From positions 205,234,210 to 205,298,209 of the forward strand of contig BTPG01000005.1 of the NCBI GenBank assembly GCA_036245525.1: a stretch of DNA of 64,000 nucleotides. Direction: 5' to 3'. Within the stretch, counting starts at the first letter, position 1, and each line of letters starts with the position of its first letter. Shown here piece after piece: positions 1-9,539 of the stretch. The notes beneath the pieces are model-generated. The model was given only the letters and a program-made list of their open reading frames with translations, was not told where the DNA came from and ran no database searches. Made by a program: the position numbers and the translations under genes. The stretch comes from Semisulcospira habei. Taxonomy: Eukaryota > Mollusca > Gastropoda > Semisulcospiridae.

Positions 1-556
1 TCCTCTAGATCCGCCGTGTTTAGCCTGGGGGCTCGTGCTGCCCAGTTTTGGGGTCACCTCGGAGAGGATGTGGCCAGAGACCACGCACGGGCGGTCTTGG
101 GATAGAGGGATACTATGCTTGTCCGGAGGGATTACACACGAGGGTGCCTAACGAAGGCCAAGAGGCCCTAGACTAGGGTGATCCCGGGGGAGGCGCTGTA
201 AGAGTTCCCCACTACCCGCACCACCAACGCAACTCGTCCCCTGGGGCCCCCACCCTTTGAATCAGGCAGAGACCCCTTGACCCCACTGACGAGAGTAGTG
301 CCTGGCAAATAAAGCAAAAAACTTACTCGAAATACACAAACGCAAATAAACGACAAATCAAGACCAAACGTCAACTAGTTTTGTGTATACGGCCAGAGCG
401 GGTAAATCCAGAAGCCTGCGTGTGTGCGATGAGAGCACCGTGTTTTCCTACACACACATGCGTAAGTGTTCGATAAAACACTGAACTGTCTTGTTTCCCT
501 GATCCGTCTATACACGACAGCGGCAGCTACGGTAAACATGAACCGATAGTCATTTA
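1..556. other. No recognisable feature
   Basis: I see no exon, RNA gene or known repeat here. Confidence 0.4.
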
Positions 557-650
557 TTGTTCAGAGATAGTTGTATGTACCCATACACACATCAGTTGAG
601 GTGTAACTTAGGTGTAGGTGTACTTGAGGTGTTGTTTAGGTGCCATTCTC
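557..650 (-). repeat. CACCTAAACTACACCTCAAG repeat, inverted copy
   Basis: The reverse complement closely matches 4107-4200 (CACCTAAAC..CACCTCAAGTACACC). It belongs to a small family with three further divergent copies between 4018 and 4450. Confidence 0.6.
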
Positions 651-833
651 TTGCCCAACCCTACCTTTTCAAGTCGGAGGAAGGGGAGAGGGGGGGGGGC
701 ATCTACATTTGTTTGATTGTTAAATATAGGTCACTGATCATTACGCGTTTGATCTCAGTTACAGACCCGATAATCCGGCCGAGCGTAAGTGGATCGTACA
801 AGCCACACTGCGAAAGTTTGACACTATCTTGGC

Positions 834-2597
834 TTGACTTCGCGAACGAAGATTTTATAGGAGTTGCCCGCCACGACGTCTGCAGGCTTGTTCGTGGCTG
901 CGGAGGCCAATCCGAGACAGGCAGGTTCGACCGCAGTGGCTGCAGGGGAAGGTATGGCCAGGGTTCTGAGCTGCGGCATCTCTGTTTTTTCTCCTGAGCC
1001 GCTTGTCCTTAAGGCTAGCTCTGTGAGAGTCCTCAAAGGAGACAGCTGCCTTGTAAATGGTGGAGCGCCAGGTGTCACGGTCCGCAGCAAGCGAAGACCA
1101 CTGGTGGTGGTCGATTTGGCAGGCACTAAGTGACTTCTTGAGACAGTCTTTGTATCTCTTCTTTGGTGCCCCTCTGTCACGGTGTCCAGTAGCAAGCTCG
1201 CCGAACAGGGTGATCTTTGGTAGGCGATGATCCTCCATCCTGGAGACATGCCCCGCCCAGCGGAGCTGTGTCCGCAGCAGCAAAGCCTCGATGCTCACAG
1301 TTTCAGCCTGTTCAAGGACCTCGACGTTGGTGACATAGTCACTCCAGTGAATGCCCAGGATGGTACGCAGGCAGCGCTGGTGGAAGCGTTCGAGGAGTCG
1401 TAGTTGGCTGCGGTAGAGGGCCCAGGACTCGGAACCATACAGCAGGGTGGGGAGGACCACAGCTCTGTACACGCTGATCTTGGTGCCTGTTTTCAGCTGT
1501 TGATTGTGCCACACCCGCTTGAAAAGTCGCCCGAAAGCGCTGTTCGCTTTTGCCAGCCTGCTGTCAAGCTCCTTGTCCAGCTTGGCGTCCGACGTGATAA
1601 TGCAGCCAAGGTAAGTAAACTGGTGCACTGACTTTAGTTCAGACTCGCCAATGGTGATGTGAGGAGGGCGATACACTGTCTTGGGTGCCGGCTGATGGAG
1701 GACCTCTGTCTTTTTCAGACTGACCTCGAGTCCAAAGAGCTGGGCAGCATCTGCGAAGCAAGACGTGATGCGCTGCAGGGCTCTCTCTGTGTGTGCAACG
1801 AGGGCAGCATCATCAGCAAAAAGCAGCTCACGAATCAGTTGGTCTAGGGTTTGCGTGTGGGCCTGCAGTCGTCTGAGGTTGAACAGGCTGCCATCGAGAC
1901 GATACCTGATGTACACTGCATCGTCATCATCGAGGTCCACTGTGGCCTGCTTCAACATCATGCTAAAAAAGATGGTGAAGAGGGTCGGTGCCAGCACGCA
2001 GCCCTGCTTTACGCCGTTGAGAATGGGGAATGGTTCTGAGAGGTCATTGTTGAGTCTGACCTGGCCTTGCTGGTCCTCGTGTAGCTGGACAATCATGTTG
2101 AGGAACTTTGGGGGACAGCCAAGTCGCTCCAGGATCTGCCACATGCCTTGCCTGCTCACAGTGTCGAACGCCTTTGTTAGGTCGACAAATGTTACGTACA
2201 GCCCTTTGTTCTGCTCGCGGCACTTCTCCTGTAGCTGTCTCAGCACAAAGACCATATCGGTGGTGCTCCTGTTTGCTCTGAAGCCACACTGGCCCTCTGG
2301 GAGTTGGTCTTCAGCGATGGCAGGTACCAGCCGATTCAGGAGCAGCCTTGCAAGGATTTTCCCAGCAATGGACAGCAGGGTAATTCCCCGATAGTTGGAA
2401 CAGTCAGACTTCTCGCCTTTGTTCTTGTACAGGGTGATAACGACTGCATCACGGAGATCTTTTGGTAGTGTTCCTTCCTCCCAGCAGCAGAGAAAGAGGT
2501 CATGGAGCTTGTTGTGCAGTGCTGTGCCTCCATGTTTCCAGATCTCTGGCGGTATTCCATCAATGCCTGCTGCTTTGCCACGACAGCCCTTCCATTG
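834..2597 (-). mobile_element. LINE-A, 5'-truncated non-LTR retrotransposon
   Basis: Minus-strand LINE truncated in the RT domain. The 3' end (834-857) contains a CTTCG-TTCG-CGAAG hairpin also present in the plus-strand fragment at 3203-3414. No target duplication found. Confidence 0.8.
855..2597 (-). CDS. LINE-A reverse transcriptase, C-terminal zinc finger (partial)
   Basis: One open frame of about 580 codons with no internal stop. Starts inside the RT palm (KAAGIDGIPPEIWKHGG, NYRGITLLS), continues through EGQCGFRANRSTTD, a KAFD block, GVKQGCVLAP and the catalytic LLFADDAALV box, then a thumb region and a C-terminal C2H2 knuckle (CSHCGRTCLSRIGLRSHEQA, C). The endonuclease domain is absent. 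The clade is not settled by eye; the terminal zinc finger separates it from the RTE copies in this window. Confidence 0.85.
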   Translation of the reverse strand, partial: QWKGCRGKAAGIDGIPPEIWKHGGTALHNKLHDLFLCCWEEGTLPKDLRDAVVITLYKNKGEKSDCSNYRGITLLSIAGKILARLLLNRLVPAIAEDQLPEGQCGFRANRSTTDMVFVLRQLQEKCREQNKGLYVTFVDLTKAFDTVSRQGMWQILERLGCPPKFLNMIVQLHEDQQGQVRLNNDLSEPFPILNGVKQGCVLAPTLFTIFFSMMLKQATVDLDDDDAVYIRYRLDGSLFNLRRLQAHTQTLDQLIRELLFADDAALVAHTERALQRITSCFADAAQLFGLEVSLKKTEVLHQPAPKTVYRPPHITIGESELKSVHQFTYLGCIITSDAKLDKELDSRLAKANSAFGRLFKRVWHNQQLKTGTKISVYRAVVLPTLLYGSESWALYRSQLRLLERFHQRCLRTILGIHWSDYVTNVEVLEQAETVSIEALLLRTQLRWAGHVSRMEDHRLPKITLFGELATGHRDRGAPKKRYKDCLKKSLSACQIDHHQWSSLAADRDTWRSTIYKAAVSFEDSHRASLKDKRLRRKNRDAAAQNPGHTFPCSHCGRTCLSRIGLRSHEQACRRRGGQLL

Positions 2598-3195
2598 AAC
2601 AAGATGAAGATTTAATCACAAAGTCTACAGTATTGTTTGCAGCTCACATGCATTTTTCTTTTAGGAACATTCACAATTGTTCATATTAAGTTTATCCATC
2701 TGAACCATCTCTCTAAGCCAACCTCTCATCAAAACACACGCCGGCACACTAAAACGGACACACGGCGCTTCCCGCCATTAGTACGCTTTGTGGGCTGGAG
2801 TAGGGACAGTAATTATGCAGAAGAATAGCAGGAGCAATGAAATGACATCACTATAAGCTTTACGTCAACGCAACGCAAAAATCACCACGCCGTGTACACA
2901 AGGACAAATTTGATGTTTCACATCGCTCATCTGAAAGGCACGCAGCCTCTTCCAGGGCTGACTGTTTTGTTCCACACAATCTCTTCCAGGGCTGACTGTT
3001 TGATGCGATTATATAGTAGATGGAAAACTTGCAAATATGAATTATTATTTTAAAAAGTTGAAGAGGCACAAAGTTGGCTAACGAACTCATCCAACTTCAA
3101 ACTATGTCCTAAATTTCAAGTAAATATGACAAAAATTACAGACTGTCATCTGGGTCATCCGACTCGTTTCTATAAACGGTCTTTTATGTAAGTGT
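2598..3195. other. Unassigned stretch
   Basis: No gene seen. An imperfect 31-bp direct duplication (tcttccagggctgactgttt) occurs around 2948-3005. Confidence 0.4.
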
Positions 3196-3202
3196 ATCCT
3201 AC

Positions 3203-3414
3203 GGAGGACTCTCGCAGAGCTAGCCTTAAGGACAAGCGCCTCAGGAGAAAAAACAGAGATGCCGCAACTCAGAACCCTGGCCATACCTCCCCTTGCAGCC
3301 ACTGCGGTCGAACCTGCCTATCCCGGATTGGCCTCCGCAGCCACGAACAAGCCTGCAGACGTCGTGGGCAACTCCTATAAAATCTTCGTTCGCGAAGTCA
3401 AGCCAAGAAAATAG
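3203..3414 (+). mobile_element. LINE-A 3' fragment with 7-bp target duplication
   Basis: Matches the 3' end of the LINE at 834-2597: it encodes the same zinc finger (CSHCGRTCLSRIGLRSHEQA) and 3' hairpin. Flanked by ATCCTAC at 3196-3202 and 3415-3421. Confidence 0.85.
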
Positions 3415-3595
3415 ATCCTACAAAGCCAAGTTTTTAGGCGCATAATTTATATAAAAAACAACAAAGGAAATAAATTTAAAATAAAAAAGAGTATAATAAA
3501 TTTAATCTACACAGAGTATAATACATTTAATCCATTGCCCCAAAATATTTAAACATAAATTAGGGGTTGCTTCAAAAATACGAACTCAGAAACGT

Positions 3596-3720
3596 TTCCT
3601 TTAAATATTTGAGCTCAGAAACGGTCCAGTTATGTTCTCTTTGAATGACAAACTGATTATCATGGTCCGTTCATAGCGTAACGTCTTCTATTAAATAGCA
3701 TCGGGGATGAAACGCCAGTT
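3596..3720 (+). repeat. Dispersed repeat, copy 1
   Basis: Similar to 5485-5602 over about 120 bp (GAGCTCAGAAACG..CCAGTTATGTTCTC, then GGTCCGTTCATAGCG). Function unknown. Confidence 0.6.
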
Positions 3721-4017
3721 ACAGTTGGTGCCGAACGGCTTCTCTACCTCTTCTTCTCATGTACAAAGTTACCAAAGCAAATCTGTCGATCCGGAGTTCA
3801 GTTTTCCTGTATTCTCTTCACAAAACACATACCCAAATGAAAATTAGACAGATTTTATGAACTCATAAATATTTCAGTCCTCGTGGTCATGAGGCGTATC
3901 AAACATAGCATGACATATCAGGAAGTGGTGAGAAGGCAAAAGTGGTCCGTCTTCACACACTCTTATCGCCCTGCTCTACCACCACCCCTAAAATAAAGAG
4001 GTTGAAACTTTCATTAA

Positions 4018-4450
4018 TTTGCACCTAAACTACACCTCAACTACACTTGAGTTACACCTCAACTGTGTTTGTATATGCCAGGGAAAGGTGGACTGATCTG
4101 CCCCTGATTAGCACCTAAACTACGCCTCAAGTACACCTACACCTAAGTTACACCTCATCTGCTGTGTGCAGGGTACATACAACTTTTTGAAGGTCAGAGA
4201 GTAATATTATTACATGTCGGGCACATTGCACCCCCCCCCCCTCCTCCACCCCCCCCCCCCCCCCCCCCCCCACCAATCCTCCCTGAACAAAAAACATCTT
4301 CCTAAGGTACCACTGCATGTATGACGAATGCCTAAAGCACCTAAACTATCGCTCTGACTACACATTAAGTACACCTACAACTACACCCAAGTTACAGTCT
4401 CACTCTCAACTGTGTGTATAGTGCATGCCAGGGAAGGGTGGGTGGGTGGG
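4018..4450 (+). repeat. Three divergent copies of the CACCTAAACTACACCTC repeat
   Basis: Copies at about 4018-4090, 4107-4200 and 4335-4450, interrupted by a C tract. Related in inverse orientation to 557-650. Confidence 0.55.
4231..4273. repeat. Poly-C tract
   Basis: Almost pure C for 43 bp. A second, G-rich tract lies at 4441-4470. Confidence 0.9.
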
Positions 4451-4639
4451 GGTGGCGGGGGGGGGGGGGGTGGTAGGCCTTGTGTCATTGACAAAAGATT
4501 TATTGAGATAACCTTTGAACGTGAAAGTCCTCTGGATTTAACACAGGTGGGTAGGCCAGCAACTCCACACTTAGTGAGGCTAAACATACTACTAATACTA
4601 CTTTTCATAGATGACTGATCTTGCCTTTAAATTGTTTTA

Positions 4640-5049
4640 CTTTTGAGAATATACCTGTCAGCCAGATTTGACTAGTATTTGTGAAGCAGTCAGATCTGCC
4701 AGCTATGTCGCGTTGAGATGTAGAAGAATTTTAGAGAAATGAGCAGTACTTTTGGTGTCAATTTGACTGTCCCACCAGCGCTCTGTTAGGATATTAAAAT
4801 GGCTTTTTAATAAACCAAAATTTTACATATTCTGACCACCACCAGTACCACAAGGAACACCAACAATAAAATAAAGAAGGATGAAAAAGAGAAAAAAATT
4901 CAAGCAGTTAATCCACTGTCCTTATGTATTAACATGAACTAAGGATTCCTCCTTTTCTTTTAATAGTTAAAATAACAGTCCCAGAACGTATATATTTGAA
5001 AAAAGCACTGTCAAGAGAGAGAATTGTGCATGATAGACCAATGATCATA
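4640..5049. other. AT-rich stretch, nothing recognised
   Basis: No coding frame or repeat match seen. Confidence 0.4.
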
Positions 5050-5394
5050 GACATATCCCACTGTTCCAGCCCCTTGGTGCATGGAAATTTAAATCTAGGT
5101 CCCCCAAGTGGGGGTCCAGATATCTAGCTGGTGTGGACAGCTGTTTCGGTCTAGGCGACCTCATCAGCACACCATCGGCAATACTGGAGGATGAGATGGA
5201 ACTTCTGCCTACCTGCAAAGAAGACCACATTTTACTGTGGTTTCTGCAGGGGCATACATTCCATGCCTCCACCTAGAGCCAAATTTTTATGCACCCTAAG
5301 AGAGAACCTACTTGTAAGTGCCGTAAAAGTCCCCCACGTGGGGGACCTAGATTTAAATTTCCTGCACCAAGGGGCTGGAACAGTGGGATATGTG
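5050..5394. mobile_element. Foldback element with terminal inverted repeats of about 62 bp
   Basis: The left arm GACATATCCCACTGTTCCAG.. (5050-5113) is mirrored by ..CTGGAACAGTGGGATATGT (5331-5393) with few mismatches. The internal part has no ORF of note. Looks like a non-autonomous DNA transposon; the target duplication is unclear. Confidence 0.7.
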
Positions 5395-5399
5395 ATACG

Positions 5400-5440
5400 C
5401 CCCCCCCTTTGGGTGGGGGGGGGGGGGAGGGGTTGGGGGC
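5400..5440. repeat. C/G-rich simple tract
   Basis: C run then a long G run, directly beside the foldback element. Confidence 0.8.
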
Positions 5441-5484
5441 TTCCATATGCATAAGCACTGGCAGTCAACTCTTTCGGTCTAGAT

Positions 5485-5602
5485 GTTTATATTCGAGCTC
5501 AGAAACGCTCCAGTTATGTTCTCTTTGAATGTCAACTGATTATCATGGTCCGCTCATAGCGTAATGTCTTCCATTAAACAGCATCGGGAATGAAACGTCA
5601 TG
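5485..5602 (+). repeat. Dispersed repeat, copy 2
   Basis: Second copy of the repeat at 3596-3720. Confidence 0.6.
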
Positions 5603-6448
5603 GGACGAAATGTGATTGGGACGAACGGTGTGGGCGAATGCGCGTAGGGCGAAGATAGGCATAGAACAAGAGGCTCAAAGAACAAGTCCTTCGAAGCTTT
5701 CTAACGCTAAATAAACAACTTTTACGGCACCTACAACCTCAAATATATGAATATTACTACTTTACGTACTCAATAATATGTGTTTATGTGGTAATTTGGG
5801 CTTAGGAGAGGTTATTTCGACTGGTTTCGGACAGCGCGATCGTGTAGCAAGGGAAGTAATCGACGTGTCAACGGCAGTGGAAACGGCTTACTAGTACAAC
5901 TAAATCAACTTTAATGTTAACCAAACTTCTAACACATGATTATTTTGTGTTTAGGTACGCAATAATAGTTATAGATATGGTTATTTTAGCTTAGGACAGG
6001 TTATTCCGGGTTATTCCGGGTTTTAGTAGGACCCGTCTTGAAGGGATAAACTACTGATCGACTTGAGAACACATTTATTACTTTAAATGACCCAAGTTTG
6101 TACAAAACAAACCGAATCAGAAAAGAGTTAAACTGTACATTTTATTTATTTAAAAAAATCACTCACACAAACATATAAAATAAATAATAACTAACTATGC
6201 AATAATCATTGACTTGTCAACGGTCACTCAACCCTAACCCCTCCTCCACCGACCCTCCCCCCTCCTTTCTAAAAAAACCCCCCACATGTTCCGACTACTA
6301 CCGCAAACAGGAAGTAGCAGTTTTTACGAGCTTCCGCAGAGTCGTAGAGTCCGCAGATTCGTACCTAATCAAGAACTTAATCCCGAGTCAAGACCCCAAA
6401 ACTTAAAAGTTCCAAAGCAGGTCTAGAACGAACTATCGCCCAATTGAA
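5603..6448. other. Non-coding; degenerate direct duplication
   Basis: Around 5720-5820 and 5910-6010 two diverged copies share TTAGGA(G/C)AGGTTATT and flanking text. No gene seen. Confidence 0.35.
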
Positions 6449-6535
6449 CTGCCGCCGAAACGACCAACGCCGAAACGACCACACGCCGAAACGACCAACT
6501 GCATCGCCGAAACGGCTCGTCGCCGAAACGACCTG
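6449..6535 (+). repeat. GCCGAAACGACC short tandem repeat
   Basis: Five imperfect copies of GCCGAAACGACC separated by 3-10 bp. Confidence 0.75.
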
Positions 6536-6695
6536 TATTCATCCAAACGATGAATTTCGACATTTGGCATTGTATACATCATAAAGCTCTAAGAAGTACA
6601 CAAAGGACCCATACACATACAGTCAGCAGTATCTGTTGCAGACAGTTTTCTGACTGTGTTGAGATGCTTGATCCTGGCGAATATAAACAAAAAGA

Positions 6696-6990
6696 ACTTA
6701 CTTACTTACGCCTGTCATCCCTCCCCGGGTATATAGGCCGTCGACGAGAGACCTCCAGCGACTCCTGTCCTGTGCTTCTCCTTCGATTTTGGTTCCCAGT
6801 CTCTTGATGTCTGCTTGGAGGTCTCGACGCCAGGTGTTTCTCGGCCTGCCTCATTTCCTCTTTCCCTGGGGGTTCCATGCCAATGCCTGCCTAGTGATAC
6901 TGGAGGCTGCCTTTCTCAGACTGTGACCAACCCATCCCCATCTTCTTCGCCCAATTTCATTCTCTGCTGTTATCTGCTCTGTTCTCTCCC
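6696..6990 (-). mobile_element. RTE-1 3' fragment with 7-bp target duplication
   Basis: Reverse complement matches the last 290 bp of the RTE-1 copies at 32.5-37 kb, including the (ACTT)n tail. Flanked by AAAAAGA at 6689-6695 and 6991-6997. The coding frame is broken by small deletions. Confidence 0.85.
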
Positions 6991-6997
6991 AAAAAGA

Positions 6998-7251
6998 TCG
7001 GGTACCTCATATTGATACATTCTCAAATGGTTCACTCTTTCAGTAGTTAGCTTTAGGGAGAATTTACTTCTGCTTTGACGCGGCGGATAGCACAACTCGC
7101 ATGTCCTTTTAACTGCAATATTCTTGGGTTGTGATCGCTAGATTTATCTAGCACTCGAGGATGGCCATCACTTGAGGCTGTCGAGCATGAATGCTTTAAA
7201 CTCGTTCCGAGTGCACAGTAAGTGGTAAAACCGAAAAATGTGACGTGCTGC
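6998..7251. other. Nothing recognised
   Basis: Single-copy-looking sequence between two LINEs; no ORF or repeat match. Confidence 0.4.
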
Positions 7252-9418
7252 AGTCATCATCATCATCATCATCAGTCCCTTGCCCGAACTGGGCGTTGGG
7301 GGGACTGAAAGGCAGCAGCAACAGACAGTGCTCTCCACTGAGTTCTATTTTGGGCGGTGGCAAGCAAGTCTGGCATCTCGAGTTCGGTCCATTCTTTTAT
7401 GTTTGCGACCCAACTCTTTCTCTGACGACCTCGCCGACGACTTCCTTCGAGAGTGCCTTGGAGGATAGTCTTGGACAAGGTGTTGTGTCGGGTCACGTGG
7501 CCAAACCAAGCAAGCTTGCGCCGTTTCACGGTTGCCAGAAGGGGTTCATGTGGGCCCACCAGGGAAGTGACGATGCTCCGTACATATTCGTTGGTCTTGT
7601 GCTCGCGGTACGAGATGTGGAGCAACTTCCTCAGGCACTTGTTCTCAAAGGCCTGGATTTTCTTTTCTGAGTCTGCAAGCAGCGTCCAAGTCTCACAGCC
7701 GTAGAGTAGAATAGACACTACGAGGGACTTGTAAAGCCTGTACTTGATGGTGAAGCTGATGGAGTTACTTCGCCATATCCTGTCCAGCCTGGCCATTGCG
7801 GATGTTGCTGTACCTATCCTGATACGGATCTCTGCTATGCAACTACCGTCTTTGGACAGGGTGGCTCCCAAGTACTTGAAGCTATTGACCTCTTCTAGCT
7901 TCTGGCCGTTCATGTGAATGTTGCTGCTGCTGTCGCTTGTGGTGTTGATCATCACTTTGCTTTTATCCGTACTGATCTCCATGCCATAAGACCCTGCGCT
8001 ACTTGAAAGTTTGTCTGTCAGGTTTTGCAGCTCACTATTGCTGCCTGCCATGAGGTCAATGTCGTCTGCGAATCGAAGATTGCACAGGGATCTGCCACCA
8101 ATAGAGATTGAAGTATGGTGGTCGTGGAGGGTTTCCTGCATGATCTTCTCCAGGAATATGTTGAAAAGGACAGGAGAGAGCAGGCATCCTTGACGGACAC
8201 CGATCGTCGTCCTGAAGAGCTCGCCTGACTGATTGTTAAGTAGAACCGCGCTGCAGGCATTCTTGTAAAGCGCTTCTATCATTTGGATCAGCCCCTCCTC
8301 TATGTTGAACGATCTCATGACTTGCCAGAGTCCGTCGTGCCAGACGCGATCAAATGCTTTCCTGAAATCAATGAAGTTGTGGTAGAGTTCGCGCTGATGC
8401 TGCAGATGTTTCTCGATCAGGACGCGGCAGTTGAAAATCTGCTCTACAGTGCTTCTTCCAACTCTGAAGCCAGCCTGTTCTTCTGCCAGCAGTTCCTCGG
8501 CGAAAGTTTTGAGGCGGTTGAGAATGATTCTAAGCATTACTTTGCTAGGGTGACTTATCAGACTGATAGTTCTGTAGTTCTGGCACTGTTTCAGGTTTCC
8601 TTTCTTGGGGAGCGGGATCACTAGAGACTGTGTCCATTCTACTGGCCATTTCTTTTGCTCCCAGATCTTTTGACAGAGTGTAGTGAGTACCTTCGTTGTT
8701 ACTTCTCCTCCATGTTTCAACAGTTCAGCAGGTACGTTGTCTACACCTGGAGACTTTCCTCCCTTCAGGCCGCGTACAGCTGTTTCCACCTCTTCAGCTA
8801 ACACTGGCAGGTCTTCGGCCTTCCTGGCCCCAGCCTGGTTGTTTTGGAGGATGCTGGTGTCTGGCTCAGCCTTGTAGTTATACAAGTCTCGGCAGTACTC
8901 AGTCCATCTGTTTAGTACAGCAGTGTTTTCCGTAAGGAGTTGGCCGCTGCTGTCTTCGATGACTGTGGCTGTTCGCTGTTGAGTCTTGGTGAGGGTCCTT
9001 AGCGTTTCATAAGCCTTCTTGCTGTTGCCGTTTGCCATGCCCTCTTCCACGCTACGACACTGGTCTTCAATCCAATCTTCTTTGGCTTCTTTCATCCTCT
9101 TCCTGATCTTCTTGTTGACAAGTCTGTACTTGTTTGCTGATGTGAGGTCTTGGCCTCTCTTTTTCTTCCAGGCTCTCCTCTCATCACAGAGATCAAGGAT
9201 GTCATCGGTGACCCAGGGCTGTTTGTGCTTCCTCTGCTTCCCCAGCACTTCTTCTGCTGTAGAAAGTAACACCTCTTTTATATTTCCAGCAAGGGTGTCT
9301 ACGTCCCAGTCCAAAGTAGCCAAGGCTGCAAATCTGCCTCCCACCTGGGCTTGGAAGACCTCTTCTGCAGTCAAGTCGTATTTAAATAGTACATTGCGTG
9401 TGGCGACTGGTGAAACCT
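7252..9418 (-). mobile_element. RTE-2, 5'-truncated RTE-type LINE
   Basis: Minus-strand element ending in a (TGA)n tail at 7252-7274 and truncated at about 9418 in the endonuclease-RT linker. It lies antisense, ending about 23 bp before the start codon of the Patched-like gene. Confidence 0.85.
7272..9418 (-). CDS. RTE-2 reverse transcriptase (partial, open)
   Basis: About 715 open codons, no ATG of its own at the truncated end. Linker (AEEVFQAQVGGRFAAL, KQPWVTDDILDLCDERRAWK), then RT blocks: GGKSPGVDNVPAELLKHGG, AGFRVGRSTVEQIF, FIDFRKAFDRVWHDGLW, GVRQGCLLSPVLFNIF and the catalytic LRFADDIDLM, then a thumb with YLGATLSKDG and LLYGCETW. Family knowledge: RTE/BovB-like elements often annotated as craniofacial development protein 2-like. 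The frame ends in RARD and its TGA stop is the first unit of the TGA tail. The endonuclease is missing through truncation. Confidence 0.88.
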
Positions 9419-9441
9419 AGTTAAGTTGACAGACTTAGAAG

Positions 9442-9539
9442 ATGGAAACGCCTAAAGAGACGGGAATAAGGAAGAAACCTAACTGCCTTCAACGTGTCAG
9501 CTCCGGAATCACACGCGGTCTGGAGGGGGCATTTTTTCA
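9442..9539 (+). CDS. Exon 1 (start codon) of Patched-like gene
   Basis: Encodes METPKETGIRKKPN then CLQRVSSGITRGLEGAFF and ends in CA before donor gtaagt at 9540. The two leftover bases join T of exon 2 to make His33, giving AFFHVGYFVGEYP, the usual Patched-family N-terminus. An in-frame TAG directly upstream fixes the start. An antisense LINE ends about 23 bp upstream of the ATG, so any further 5' UTR is either very short or spliced. Confidence 0.88.

Noticed and set aside
4381..4618. Gly- or Pro-rich small proteins around G/C tracts
   Set aside because: Translations of homopolymer runs; no other coding evidence.
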